64,000 nt of DNA from Apostichopus japonicus (lineage: Eukaryota > Echinodermata > Holothuroidea > Aspidochirotida > Stichopodidae). A program made the position numbers and the translations under genes. The notes below the pieces were generated by a model. That model had not been told where the DNA came from. It made no database searches and saw only the letters and a list, made by a program, of their open reading frames with translations. Positions 48,901 to 60,200 of this stretch are shown here, one piece after another; position 1 is the first letter of the stretch; every line of letters starts with the position of its first letter. The stretch lies in the NCBI RefSeq assembly GCF_037975245.1, contig NC_092565.1, positions 15,467,499-15,531,498 on the forward strand, in the 5' to 3' direction.

Positions 48901-51900
48901 GTGGGCAGGGTTAAGAGAAGGAGTAAGGATGGAATTACTTTATTGTTAATGGTGCATTTATGACATCACACGTGCTTGCTTCAAGTTCACTTTTGATACA
49001 AAATATATTGACTAAAACCATCAATATATGCGATGTTGGAGTTGAATGCAAATTACACCAAGATGCTTACAAGTTACTTTTTTTTTTTTTTCTTCTTTTT
49101 TTTTCCAATTCAAAACAGACAAAATTACCTTTGAACTATACTCTTCAGAACTATCAATAAATTTCCTGGTTTGTAGGTGCAATAAAACTGAATATTATCA
49201 TGTTATGCTTAATGTCTAACAAGGAATTGAAAAGAAGTTTTGAAGCAAGAAAGACATGCCTCTAGTCTCTCAAGTCTCTATTTGTTTTCTATTTATCCTT
49301 TGCTTAAAGAAGAAAGTTTAATCCTCCTACCATGAGAGAGCTACAAAACTAAGTCTGGTTTACGTGACAAATTTGTGACAAAGGAATACCAATCACAGGC
49401 GGATATTCTATTGTTGAAATAATAATAATAGAGAGAGTGAGTGCTACAACCTACCATACTATAAGCCAAGGAATTTTATTTTTTCCTTTGATAAAAATGT
49501 GATTTTGTAAAAGTGTTATTTGATAAAAATGTGATTTTTTTTGGGTATTAATTTCAAATCTTATATTCATGATGCCCGTAGGGATGCGAGCAGAGGACAG
49601 GAATATCTAAAAGAAATATGGAAAAAGAAAAGAAGAATTTATGCTCATAGCCGAAAGTTGTTACGAGAAAAACCAGGAAGTCTCATGCATGCCTTCAGAT
49701 TTGACAAAGACTTCATAGTTTCTCTTTAAGTGAAATGTTTGCAAGTTGTTTGGGAATTCATAGATATCATTGGCAACAGTGTCATTCAGTTGCTAATAAC
49801 ATGTGAGAGTAGGAAGGCATTTTGTCAGTGCTATAAAAAGAAAATGTGTTGTTCTATTCTTGATCTTTGGCATACAATACTAAGTATATTTAAAGAAATA
49901 ATTAGAATGCCTGAAGTTATGAAGATGTTATTCTTTCAGTTAGTGTTTGCTATTGAGGTTATTTTTCTATGCACATGCTGTCATCTCCAAATAATTGTCA
50001 AATTCCTTTTACACATGTGTCCTTATTGTTGAACAAGAAAGTCAACCTTGTGGCTAAACAAACATGAGCAGCACCACCACCCACTTGAACCTTCTTGTCA
50101 TCCAGAAATTGCCAAATGTACTCTTTGATGACAGGGAAGTTTCAGCTATCAACTTATTGGCAGCTAATGTGGGGTTCTTTTTAAGTACACTTAATGAATA
50201 ATTTGATGTTTTCTTAAATTTTCTTAAATAGCAGGGTTGGGGGGGGTTGGGGGAGGAGAACTGTTAGTGTGGCTGTTTTATTCAGTGCCGTTAAAAGTTG
50301 GCAAAACATAAGGTGGCAAGTCTGAAAAAGTCATTCCAAAAGTGTTTGATATATAAGACATTTATTTCATTTTATACACTTATGAACAAATGAAGACAAA
50401 AGCAGTGGTTTTTGGAAGGTGGAGACATTGGTTTTGCAGAATGATACTTATTGTAATTTGTACTTGAAGTTGCCGTACAGTGCACCTTGATGCAAGGTGT
50501 GAGAGAGATAGGACGGTGGGCATTAGGGTTGTCGGTTTGGTTATTTTCAGTTTTATTTTCTTTCAAAAAGTAGTATGATGAGGCTTACTTCTTGACTTTC
50601 TTTTTGTGAGGGGGGAGTGGGGGGAGGGTGGAGGGGATTCACAACGAGTTATGCATAAGAATTGCTTTGACGGACATCATTGGAAGTTATTCCCTGATTT
50701 GGTGTCAATGATTGGCATAGAATGGTCCAATCACGTGGAGGGTTGTAGGGCATTAAGGGCCTGAAAAAAAAAACCTCTCGTTGGCACAAACGTTTACACC
50801 CACCAAACTAAAGGGAAACATGTGGGGTCGAAGTGGTGGTAGCAGTAGATGTTTTCATGGGAGGGATGGGTTGGACTCAGTAGAGGTCAGCTGAAGTGTT
50901 CTTTAGATTTTAGTTTGTATTTTTTTTTTCTCTCTCTCTCTCTAGAATGTATCACGCTAAAGTGGTATTTCCAATCTTGTATATGTTTATATGTAAAGAA
51001 AATTCAATTGAAGTAAAACGAAGTAAAGTATAACGAAATTTCTTTCTTTTTTTTCTTTCATTGTATCGTTTTGTCAGTAAACTGATTGGTGAAAGCAGCG
51101 CTTTGAAAAAAGAAGATGTGCAATATGTTGTATGCGTCACCGCTAGAGGGCTCTTGCGGTCATGAGCCAACCCCACCCCCTTCCTCCCCCTTGTCTTGCT
51201 CGACGATATATCATATATCCAATAACGCTTTCTCCATTGATGCGCTCGTTTTGAAAGCATTGGTTCATATCAACAAATTTGGATTCATGATGGGTAGGCC
51301 CTGTAGATGACAAGAAGTGCCATTTAATTGTTGATAGCCTGCTGCAAGCAGCAGTAGAATATTTTTTACGCCATTTTGCATGTTTACATTGCACCATTGG
51401 AGTGTATATGCTGGTTGATAAATGTATGTTAGCTGTGATGACCTGAAATTTTGGGTTGGTTTTCCACTTGACAAGCCAATTCATTACCCACTGCTTTCCG
51501 CACTCCGATAGTTTAAGTCACGTAGGCCGACCCTGAACAGTCCATGTTGCATCTGACCTGTTTCATCTTTGTTATGGACTTCACGCACATTCCGTGAAGC
51601 GATCTGAAATCAAGTTCTGTCAATCCCAGGAATGCATCCATATTTTCAACTAGTGATAAAGCCTTGGCAGCACTAAATTTCCAGCTGAATCTTTGTATAA
51701 GCAAATGGAGAGCCCGGCAATAAAATGGTCAAAGTTTTGTTTCTTAAGCATAATCCCTCAAATTTTCAATTCTGGTTCTTTCGACAAAAGAGAGAAAATT
51801 AACTATATAGCAATGAACGTTTTTTACAGATTTGTGGATATTTTCTATTGAAAAGCCAAAAATGTCAATTGAAAGCCAAAATACAATTTTATATTCCAAG

Positions 51901-53115
51901 ATGAACAGCTCAATTTTCAGTAAATTTACATTATTAGCTAAAGCATAGATGAACCTGGGAATACATTGGGAATAAGAAGTATACATTTTGTTACAAGTCA
52001 AAAGTTTGACATGAATAGTTGTAATTTTGTAACCGTGTAGCGGGAATTTTTAGATAAATTGTTTGAAGATTTCGGATACAAGACGTCAAAATTCTGAATT
52101 TTCTTCTAGGTCACCATTTTGTAAATGAATGAGACAAAGTTTAAGAATAAAGGTGGCATACTCCTATTAGAGTCTATATCAATCCGCCCGGATGTTCTCC
52201 TTTTTCAGGAAAAGTGCCAAAATGCAGTAAGAAAACATCTCTTGTGATATGTTATCAATCAGGGTCAGATTTCTTGTGGCTTGCATGAATGGAAGTACAT
52301 GCGGTGCAAAAATTGGGTCAATAGAGGCAATGTTAGACCCATTTAGGCCTCCCAGGAGCAGCGTGCGAAAATTGTTTACTGCTGAGTGAAGCGGTTTGTT
52401 TACAAGTGACGAAAACTTCCGGCTCGGATAGCAAAAATCTGCTCGGTCAGATACGGAAAATTGATGATGCCATTAAAGGCCAACTTGTCAGCTATCCAGT
52501 GATGGGTAGCGTTTAGATAGTGAGAACTGCTATCTAGACTTACATTATCTAGACCACATTGTTTTTGTGGTTTAGTGTGTAAGTCAACGCGGCTTATAAT
52601 GGGCGTATGCTACATTTTGAGGAAGTATTCGAACTTTGAATAGATTGTAAAGGTCACTCTGAAAAATTTAAAAGGAAAGTAAAATTCGAACATAAAATAC
52701 TTGGAATTTTCATTGTCTTATCAAGGCCACAGTTGAACTTCTACAAAACTAAAATTCCCTTGGGTAAAGTATGGTTACCAAAACCGAACCGACGACTTCT
52801 CGTCCATTTTGACATTTTGTCAAGTGCACTTTGGATGAAGTACGGTTAGGGTCGGTGGAGGGGCCCCAGTTCTCACTTTTGAACCGGACCCTTGAAAACC
52901 TAGCAGCGCTATTGATGAAAGAAGAGGCGCATTTTCCTCCTCGAACGAAAGTAGCACCTTCCGCGAACTAGAGGGTATTGGCACATCCGGTACCTCAACA
53001 TAGCGGCACCTCTGGTGACTCGGACCCACAGCCGTAGCCCGTAGACCAATATGTAAATCTGCTTGGTCCCAAATGCCGCAGCAGTTTTAAGGCCGTAAAG
53101 CAGTAGACAAATACC
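45992..53115. other. 3' flank of CK1 alpha, no further gene seen
   Basis: The stretch is rich in T and G on the plus strand, like the kinase introns, and part may be 3' UTR. It holds a degenerate CACAGT-rich block (46823-46960), a GTCT microsatellite near 47130-47160, poly-T near 49079, and a TC microsatellite near 50930. No domain-bearing frame. Confidence 0.55.
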
Positions 53116-53160
53116 CAGGCGCGTATCCAGGGGGGCGTTGGGGGCACGCCCCCCCCCGGT

Positions 53161-53245
53161 AAGAAAAAGAGAAGAAAAAGGGAAAAAAGAGGGGGAAAAG
53201 AGGAGGAGGAGAGGAAGGAAGGGAAAAGAAAAAGAAGAGAGAAAA
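53161..53245 (+). repeat. 85-nt uninterrupted purine tract
   Basis: Every base from 53161 to 53245 is A or G; with single interruptions the tract runs on to about 53272. Such tracts can form triplex DNA. Confidence 0.97.
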
Positions 53246-53710
53246 CGGAGAAAAGGAGGGAGTAAAAGAAAACTGCCAAGCCCTAAAATATGGGTCTCAA
53301 GCCTGCAATTTCTCAGATTGCACGTAAAAGTCTGTAAAAACATTGTAATTTGTATATTCGGTGGTGTTTTAAGAGAGTAGCTATTACTCGTAGTGTACTC
53401 GCAAAGACGTTTTTGAGTGTAGAAAGGAGATGTTGGAGAACTGGCTGAAATGAAGCAAGTCATTGGCCATTTGGTCTACGACGAAGCTGTGTTGCGCTTA
53501 CCGGTACTCACACTCACTGCTTCCACTTTTCACGGGGCGTGAAGACGCGGTTGGGGTGACAATGTGGTCTATAGCCAGGGGACAGGCCGAGGGTCCCCCC
53601 AGCATTTACTTAAATTATTACACCTATATAGTATACGTGTGCATCGGACAGATCGACAAGTATGCATTGGAAAATGGGCAGATGCACGTTTCGGAGCCTT
53701 GGTAAATATT

Positions 53711-53800
53711 GGGGGGGGGGGGGGGCTTATCATGCATTAGCCCCCTCAACTTTTTCATTGGGGGCTGAGCCCCCAAGCCCCCCTGGTTCCGCCGCCACTG
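53711..53800. other. G-rich transposon-end-like block
   Basis: A 15-base poly-G, then complementary TTGGGGGCTGAGCCCCCAA, then GTTCCGCCGCCACTG, which reads as a right terminal repeat. No matching left end or duplication was found, so it may be a truncated insertion. Confidence 0.4.
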
Positions 53801-54340
53801 CCCCCTCCCCTTAGGAAAATTTTCGCATACGGAGGATGGGCTGGATGCAAAATGCTGCCACATTTGATGCTAAATTCGATCTGAAGATATCTCCAGAAAT
53901 TGCTATTTTTGAGGTCATGATTTTAACAAGGCGCAGAATTTTGCAGAGGATATGAACCACATGCTGTCGATATTATGCCTAACCCTATATCAGTAGAACC
54001 TACATTTGTTGAATTAATGTGTGCATGACCCCCGACTCCTTTCTTGTCCTTCTCGTCATAGGCGTAGGAGCCTCATTTGATTTGGGGGGGCTGTAACGAC
54101 TTGCCCGAAAAATATAACCAAAATTTTTCGCGCGCTCCGCGCGCGTTCCACATGTCAATGTGCATATCATATAGGCATTCATCGCTTATTACATCACATG
54201 CCAATAACATTAAACCTTTCGTGTTATTACCCTTCCATATTGGTAATAATTATTGGGGAAGTCGTTACAACAATAATGATAATAATATAAGTTTAACTAT
54301 TGAAAAACACATTGTAAATTCTTCTTCTTTCAGTAGGTGC

Positions 54341-54718
54341 CAGTGGCGTAGCTAGGGGTATTGGTCGGGGGGAGAGAATGCTCTGTAGGGGTACTTTCAA
54401 CACTATCTAAGCGGAGCGCCACCACCGGTTGGCGCGGAGCGTACAAAAAATTTTTGAGTAAAGATACTCCCTAGATCGCCGGAAATCGCTAGCTAATTTG
54501 CAGATAAACGAAGAATAAATAGGTGTCATCGCCATTTGTCACAAAATTGCACCAAACAAAATGTGACAAATGTCAATAGGTATTTGAGAGCGCAATAAAA
54601 AAAGTCAATAATCGCGAATAAGTAGAAAGTGGTAAAAAGCTGAAAAGGGCAGTCCATTTGAGTCCGTCGGGGGGTGGGGTCATCGGCCCCCTCTGACTGT
54701 ATGGACGCTCCGCCACTG
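54341..54718. mobile_element. hAT-type MITE, family A, copy 2 (nested)
   Basis: 378 bp, perfect 8-bp duplication GTAGGTGC (54333-54340, 54719-54726), ends CAGTGGCGTAG and CAGTGGCGGAG. Inserted into the first junction of the 83-bp array of the family B element, so it is younger than that element. Hairpin GCGCCA/TGGCGC at 54416-54435. No coding capacity. Confidence 0.93.
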
Positions 54719-55013
54719 GTAGGTGCCCGAAAAATTCTCAGTATATTGCCCAAATTTTCACCAAAAAAATGAAAAACACATTGCAAATTCTTCTCCTTTC
54801 AGTAGGTGCTCGAAAAATTCTCAGCATATTGCCCAAATTTTCACCAAAAAATTGAAAAACACATTGCAAATTATTATTCTTTCAGTAGATGCCCGAAAAA
54901 TTCTCAGCATATTGCCGAATTTTCACCAAAAAAGAAAAAAACATACTGCAAATTATTCTTCTTCCAGTAGGTGCCCGAAAAATTCTCAGCATATTGCCCG
55001 AATTTTCACAAAG
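54719..55013. repeat. 83-bp tandem array, about 3.6 units right of the MITE
   Basis: Units start GTAGGTGCCCGAAAAATTCT at 54719, 54802, 54885 and 54967 (spacing 83, 83, 82). A partial unit precedes the MITE (about 54300-54340). Open frames across it are by-products of the periodicity. Confidence 0.95.
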
Positions 55014-55659
55014 ATAATTGGTTGGGGGGCTGCAGCCCCCCAGCCCCCCCGCCTCCTACGCCTATGCTTCTCGTTTTCGGCCATTATCTATTAAGATGTA
55101 ACAGGTTCCAGAATCGTTATTGGCTCCTATCAGGGATCTCACCATGCAATCCAAAGTTTGATCACACATCGAGTATGGCTCAGTATGCAGGTGTGAACAT
55201 TCGCCATTTGTTCCTACAAGCATCTGACCTCAAATGACCTCTGCACCCCCTACACAACAGGGTTAATCTAGGGTCCACAAATATAGGCAAGTATGGTGCC
55301 TGCGGACCCTCACATTCTCACATTTCGTCAGCTCCTAACCTGTCAACCTCAGACCAAGGCAACATATTGCAGTACCCTCCCTTCTCACAGTCATGTAGCT
55401 CGCGAAGCGGACGTGTATATCCGCTGGTATGGCGTGAGTACTGACACATTCAATGTAAATATCGACACCTGTTATGATGGCGCGGGTTACGACTTCGATA
55501 CCCGACGTTCAAGGATAAACTTTTTCATTTTTTCGCAGCTCATTTGAAGAAAATACGAATTACTGTGCTTCTTTGTCCTTATAAAAAACCAACTCATATG
55601 ATGGGAGTTGAATATAACAAAATATATATATATTTTTTTACCAACCCAAATCTCAGATG

Positions 55660-55738
55660 GGGGGGGGGCACTCGGGGGGCACTAGGTTTTCCAGGGAGGC
55701 ACGTGCCCCCCTGGCCCCCCCCCTTGGCGACGCCACTG
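55660..55738. other. G/C-rich transposon-end-like block
   Basis: Alternating poly-G and poly-C blocks end in TTGGCGACGCCACTG, a right-TIR-like sequence. No left partner or duplication was found. Confidence 0.35.
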
Positions 55739-55881
55739 CGGGTAGCCTGTGACGGATCGAGGATTTCGGAAGGGGCGTGCGCCTCACCCTATCCCTTACA
55801 CCGACAACTCCATTTTTGACGTTTCCATTTTTCCTCCCTCACTAATGTATCTATATAAATACTATATATGGTCTATCATAA

Positions 55882-55902
55882 CGTGTGTGTGTGTGTGTGT
55901 GT
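55882..55902. repeat. (GT)10 microsatellite
   Basis: Uninterrupted GT dinucleotides. Confidence 0.95.
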
Positions 55903-56169
55903 ATGGACGCCTTAAACAATTGTGCTATGAAACCAACTGTGGCTGGTCTCGAACTCGACCGAGTCGTCGGGGAACATGACGCATTTCGGGAAGGGGGCGA
56001 CCGCCCCCCCCCCCCCGAGCATATTTTTTTATGATATCGCTAGTAATTTCACAATAGAAAATGCTTAGATGCAACTTACAAGGCATGGGAAGTGTCATTT
56101 CCAGCGATCTGGGAGGCATTTTCGGCCAAAATTTGTGTGAACAGCCTCAAAACTGTCGATGTGTGTAGT

Positions 56170-56586
56170 CATAGGAACCCAATTTGATTTGGGGGGGGGG
56201 GGGGCTGTAACGACTTGCCCGATAAATATAACCTGAAATTTTCACGCGCTCCGCGCGCGTTCATCAAGTTAATGTCAATATCATATAAGCAAGCATCGGT
56301 TATTACATCGTATACCATCGTCTACCGTACGGTCCGTGGAAATTGCGCAGTATACCGCGGGATGCTAATGTAAACAACGAAATGTCTTATGTAGATGGAG
56401 GAAAAGCATGGAGGTCCAATTATGTCAAATTCTCTTTTACATTAGTAATGGCGAATTAGTCGAGCAAGCTTAGAACTTTATGTTAATTATCAAGGAGGTA
56501 TTTTTTCATTTCCTTTAGCTATACATCATTGCAATTTATTTTTCTTTCAGTAGGAACCCCCCCCCCCCCCGCCTCCTACGCCTATG
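56170..56586. mobile_element. hAT-type element, family B, copy 2
   Basis: 417 bp with perfect 8-bp duplication TGTGTAGT (56162-56169, 56587-56594). Ends are CATAGGAACCC and, reversed, CATAGGCGTAGGAG. Shares with copy 1 the left body (poly-G, CTGTAACGACTTGCCCGA, the GC hairpin at 56245) and the right end, but lacks the 83-bp array. No coding capacity. Confidence 0.9.
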
Positions 56587-57232
56587 TGTGTAGTGTTCGG
56601 TTTCGGAAATATCTGGTATTATTTCATTTCCTTCAACCAAGTTTTATAATAGCCGTTATAAGAGGGTCTAATATTGTACACCAATAAATTAACTGTGTCT
56701 GAATTTTCGAAAATTTCCTTACCAACATTCTTCATCATACTTCCCTCTACTCGTGTAATTTTGACCGGTCTGTTAGGGGTTGAAGGAGATTTTTCTATAT
56801 TGGTTGTCCATAGATGACATTTTTTGCAACATTATGGGTATGTTTTGAAGTGAGTTTTCAAATTCTGAACAAATAATGGGCTGAAAACATTGAAAAGTGG
56901 GGCTGTCGGGTATTGTGGGCCGCGACGTAGAATCACCTACAAAAGCAATGATCTACAGGACATGCGATGAGGTCGGACATGATTTGTGACTGAAGAAAAT
57001 CTTCAAAAAGTTTATGGATGGAAAAAAAACTATTGGGAAATACTTGGTTCTCAGGCAAAAGTGTACATCTGGTTGGTCATTTTCAAGCCCGAGAAGTGCC
57101 AATTCCGGTTATCTGGGGGGTATAAAAACCAGAATTTTTCTTGTACGCTGCGCGCCAACCGATGGTGGCGCTTCGCTTAGATAGTAATTCGCGCCCCCCG
57201 GGTTAGAAAATCCTGGATACGCCCCTGATACC

Positions 57233-60200
57233 CTACAATCTAAACAGATGAATATGAACAGCGCCACTTTCTTTGGAAGTCATCGTTGGTCTTCAAAGTT
57301 GTAAACAAGTAACCTGCAGAAATTCTGTGACAATACCCCAGGTACGGAACACCTGTAAATATAGGATGCGCTGAAGAAGGTCACGCTTTTCGTACTTATT
57401 ACTTGTTAGCCCCTCCACGGCCTACTACAGGTAAAACTGCTGAATTTGTCTCTGGTTAATTAAAGGTGTACTCCATTACAACATGTTTTTTGCGTCGTGA
57501 AATACCAACCGATGTGGAGTAACTGGAAATATCTCGCTTGAGAGCTTAAGCAAAAACGTTCAACAGTGAGCCATAGCAAACGTTCGACTGAGACTGTGAG
57601 TAGGAAGTAGGCCTGTACGTGCTAGTACTAGTGGTAGTAATAACGTTAGGCTAGCTAAATTTAAACCATCAGTCATTAACGTAACGTTGAATGGTATGCC
57701 CTCTGGATTTACGTAAGCCTAAAGCTAGTACTTTCTCTAACACTGCAACAGTAACACCCACTTGTCGATGTTGTTGAAACAAAACATTGGCACCAGGGTT
57801 AGCATAATTAGCCTAGGCATAAGAAACATAAGTTATCCTTAACGTTAGGCCCACAATCATCGTCACATTCTCAAAAAGGTTTCTAGTGACCGTAAGTTGC
57901 AGAAATGGGATACCTGGATGCCACTGCCATGAGGGGCAGTTGGGTATGGCACATATAGGGATAGGCAGCATCAATGGCTCTTGAAAATCCTGCTGGCATC
58001 TAATTCCTTTCTTGAAACTGTAGTGTTTACACAGGTCCAAAAATCGGGTACCCGAGAGCTGTTCCCCTTCAGGTATCCGGGTACCCGGAAAAAATTGTTT
58101 ACCCTCTTGTATCGCGATTTTCATGAAATTACATATTGGATGCTATAATAAATGAATTATATTCTCCACTGACAATGTTTTCATATTCAAATACGTAGGT
58201 GTAAGATAAGGTAAAAAACTTTCCTCAAAATTTCTATTTGCATGCTTTTGTTTCTTTCATTAACTTGTTAACTACTTCATATAATTAACATCACTACTAA
58301 CATCTGTCGCTGCTGCTCATTGTTACACCGGGGCGGGCCTCTGAACTATTACCATTGAGGAACTGGAGAAGAGAGAACAAGAAAAACTTGGTGTAACAGT
58401 GCATAATGGCAATTTTGCAACAGTTTATTTCAACATGTCAGCTCAATAACAGGAACATATGAAAATATTAACTTGCCCTCCTAAGATATCTTAATTGTTT
58501 GGCATCTGACTTACTCAAGATCTAAATCCAGGACTTTTAGGTGATACCACCTAGTTTTACAGTTCAGCAGAACTACTTATTACATTTATACTTTTCCCTA
58601 CTATCAAGGAACTATATGCATTAACTCACTGAGGTCTTACCACACACTCAGAATGATTCAATTGAACTATAGGCACTAGTTATACCATTGTAGCAGACGA
58701 CACAATTCAGGGGATTCCCCTAATGATGACATCACTGGTGACATCATTTCACAGTGACATTTGCTGGTACTTTTTTCGATAATTTCTATGCTTTGTTGGA
58801 AAAGATTGCTTTCTGACTTCTAAATTTACAGCTTGCTCTGGTCTGATTGTCAGCTTCTGACCTCTGGTGCTTTTATTGTCAATAAATTTGAAGTACATCT
58901 CAGGATCTATGTTGATGTTAACATGTATGATGTTATATACAGTGATTAGGTCCTACCTCATATGGCGTTGTTCCAGTGTTGTCAAATGTAGGACACTAGG
59001 TCTTTGTTCATATTCTAGATCTATGCTATCTCCCTTTCACTAGCTTTGTCATATATATGCCTTTGGACTCCTTTCACCAGATTGATGTCTTTCCTTAGAT
59101 ATGGTTTCCAAGGGGGATACAATAATTAATTCAGATGTGATCTATGTGATCTATGTGATTTGTATAGGTTTATAACAGTTTTACTATCAAAGCTGCTGAA
59201 GTCTTGCCTTATCATTCCTTTAACTGGACATTGTTTAGTTGGTTTAAGTGAGTAAGCTTATATTGATACGTCCAGCAATAGCTGTCTACTTGGAGAAAAT
59301 TAACTTTTTTGGGGGAAAATAATTTTAATAGACCTAAAATGCTTTGGTTGTTTTGCCATTATTTAAGTGTTATTTTTATTCACTGTTATGTTATTTTTCA
59401 ATCTCTGTTAGTTTGATATCACTCTCCTTTTTCTTTCCTGAGGTTGCAAATTTGACATCCATGCTGCAAGTTGGGCTCCCTATTTTTGACTAAAGTCTTG
59501 TTGACCAGTCTGTGTTTGGTAGTTTCCTACATTATCTCTCTTATTTAGACTATTGGATATGGTAACAGGGTACCCTCTCCAAAGATGTCATCTAAGACAA
59601 TTACTACTGTGGGTTAGCCTAAGCCCAGTCCTCGAACACTCTGTAGGGGACATACATGTCATCCAGAAGTTTTTCATCATCGATAAACCCGAGAAATGTA
59701 AAACAACACTTCACGGAAGCATTTGTTCTGATTTTTCACTCTGACAGAAATTTACATTTAATACTCGCTGCAAGGCTCCAAAATTTTAAGCACACCAAAC
59801 ATGGTCGTGATGTCACAGATTCACTTTGTCCAGACCACCCAAACTTATGTCAAGAGCTGCTATTTTGCTAGGACCTCTTTAAAAAAAAAATCGCTTCTTA
59901 GCTGTTGCAGTGTAACAATATTTCAGACCATTTTATCTAAATTTCAGTAAGTTATCAATTGCATGGAGTGGCTCTTCCACCTGTCCTTCATGTTATTTAG
60001 TACTTGTCTGTGAAGTAGTCAACTTTTGGCATAAACAGTGGAATGAAACAGTGCAAGATTTGAATCAGTTCATGTAATCTTTCTTTGAAATGGTTTGAAG
60101 TCTTACTTACTTACAACACCTATAGATACACTTTTTAAATAGGCATGATCTGTACATTGTCTATTTATGGTACAAGATCCCCCAAGGTTCGATATTTGTA

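Larger units (their letters stand above)
54057..55066. mobile_element. hAT-type element, family B, copy 1 (contains a nested MITE)
   Basis: Ends CATAGGCGTAGGAG and, reversed, CATAGGCGTAGGAG, a perfect TIR. Perfect 8-bp duplication CTTCTCGT at 54049-54056 and 55067-55074. Total 1010 bp, of which 386 are a later MITE insertion (54341-54718) plus its duplication; the original length was about 624 bp. It carries the GC hairpin CGCGCGCTCCGCGCGCG at 54129 and an 83-bp tandem array. Related to 56170-56586. Confidence 0.9.
53116..57227. mobile_element. Possible 4.1-kb TIR element hosting nested insertions
   Basis: The left end CAGGCGCGTATCCAGG and the reversed right end CAGGGGCGTATCCAGG match at 15 of 16 bases, and ATACC flanks both (53111-53115, 57228-57232). 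The right subterminal region (57152-57171) carries the same GCGCCA/TGGCGC hairpin as MITE family A. At least two other elements lie inside. No transposase frame was seen. The two ends could also belong to separate insertions. Confidence 0.5.

Noticed and set aside
51143-51704. Adjacent minus-strand frames of 63-113 codons
   Set aside because: Partly plausible residues, but different frames, no ATG/splice logic and no recognised family; treated as chance or decayed repeat.
52909-53463. 184-codon minus-strand frame
   Set aside because: Its middle is the antisense of the 85-nt purine tract (Leu/Ser/Phe/Pro low complexity) and the ends show no domain; long only because the tract lacks stops.
54723-55237. 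Repeating frames beginning MPEKFS
   Set aside because: Produced by the 83-bp tandem array inside a transposon; period and frame shift between units.
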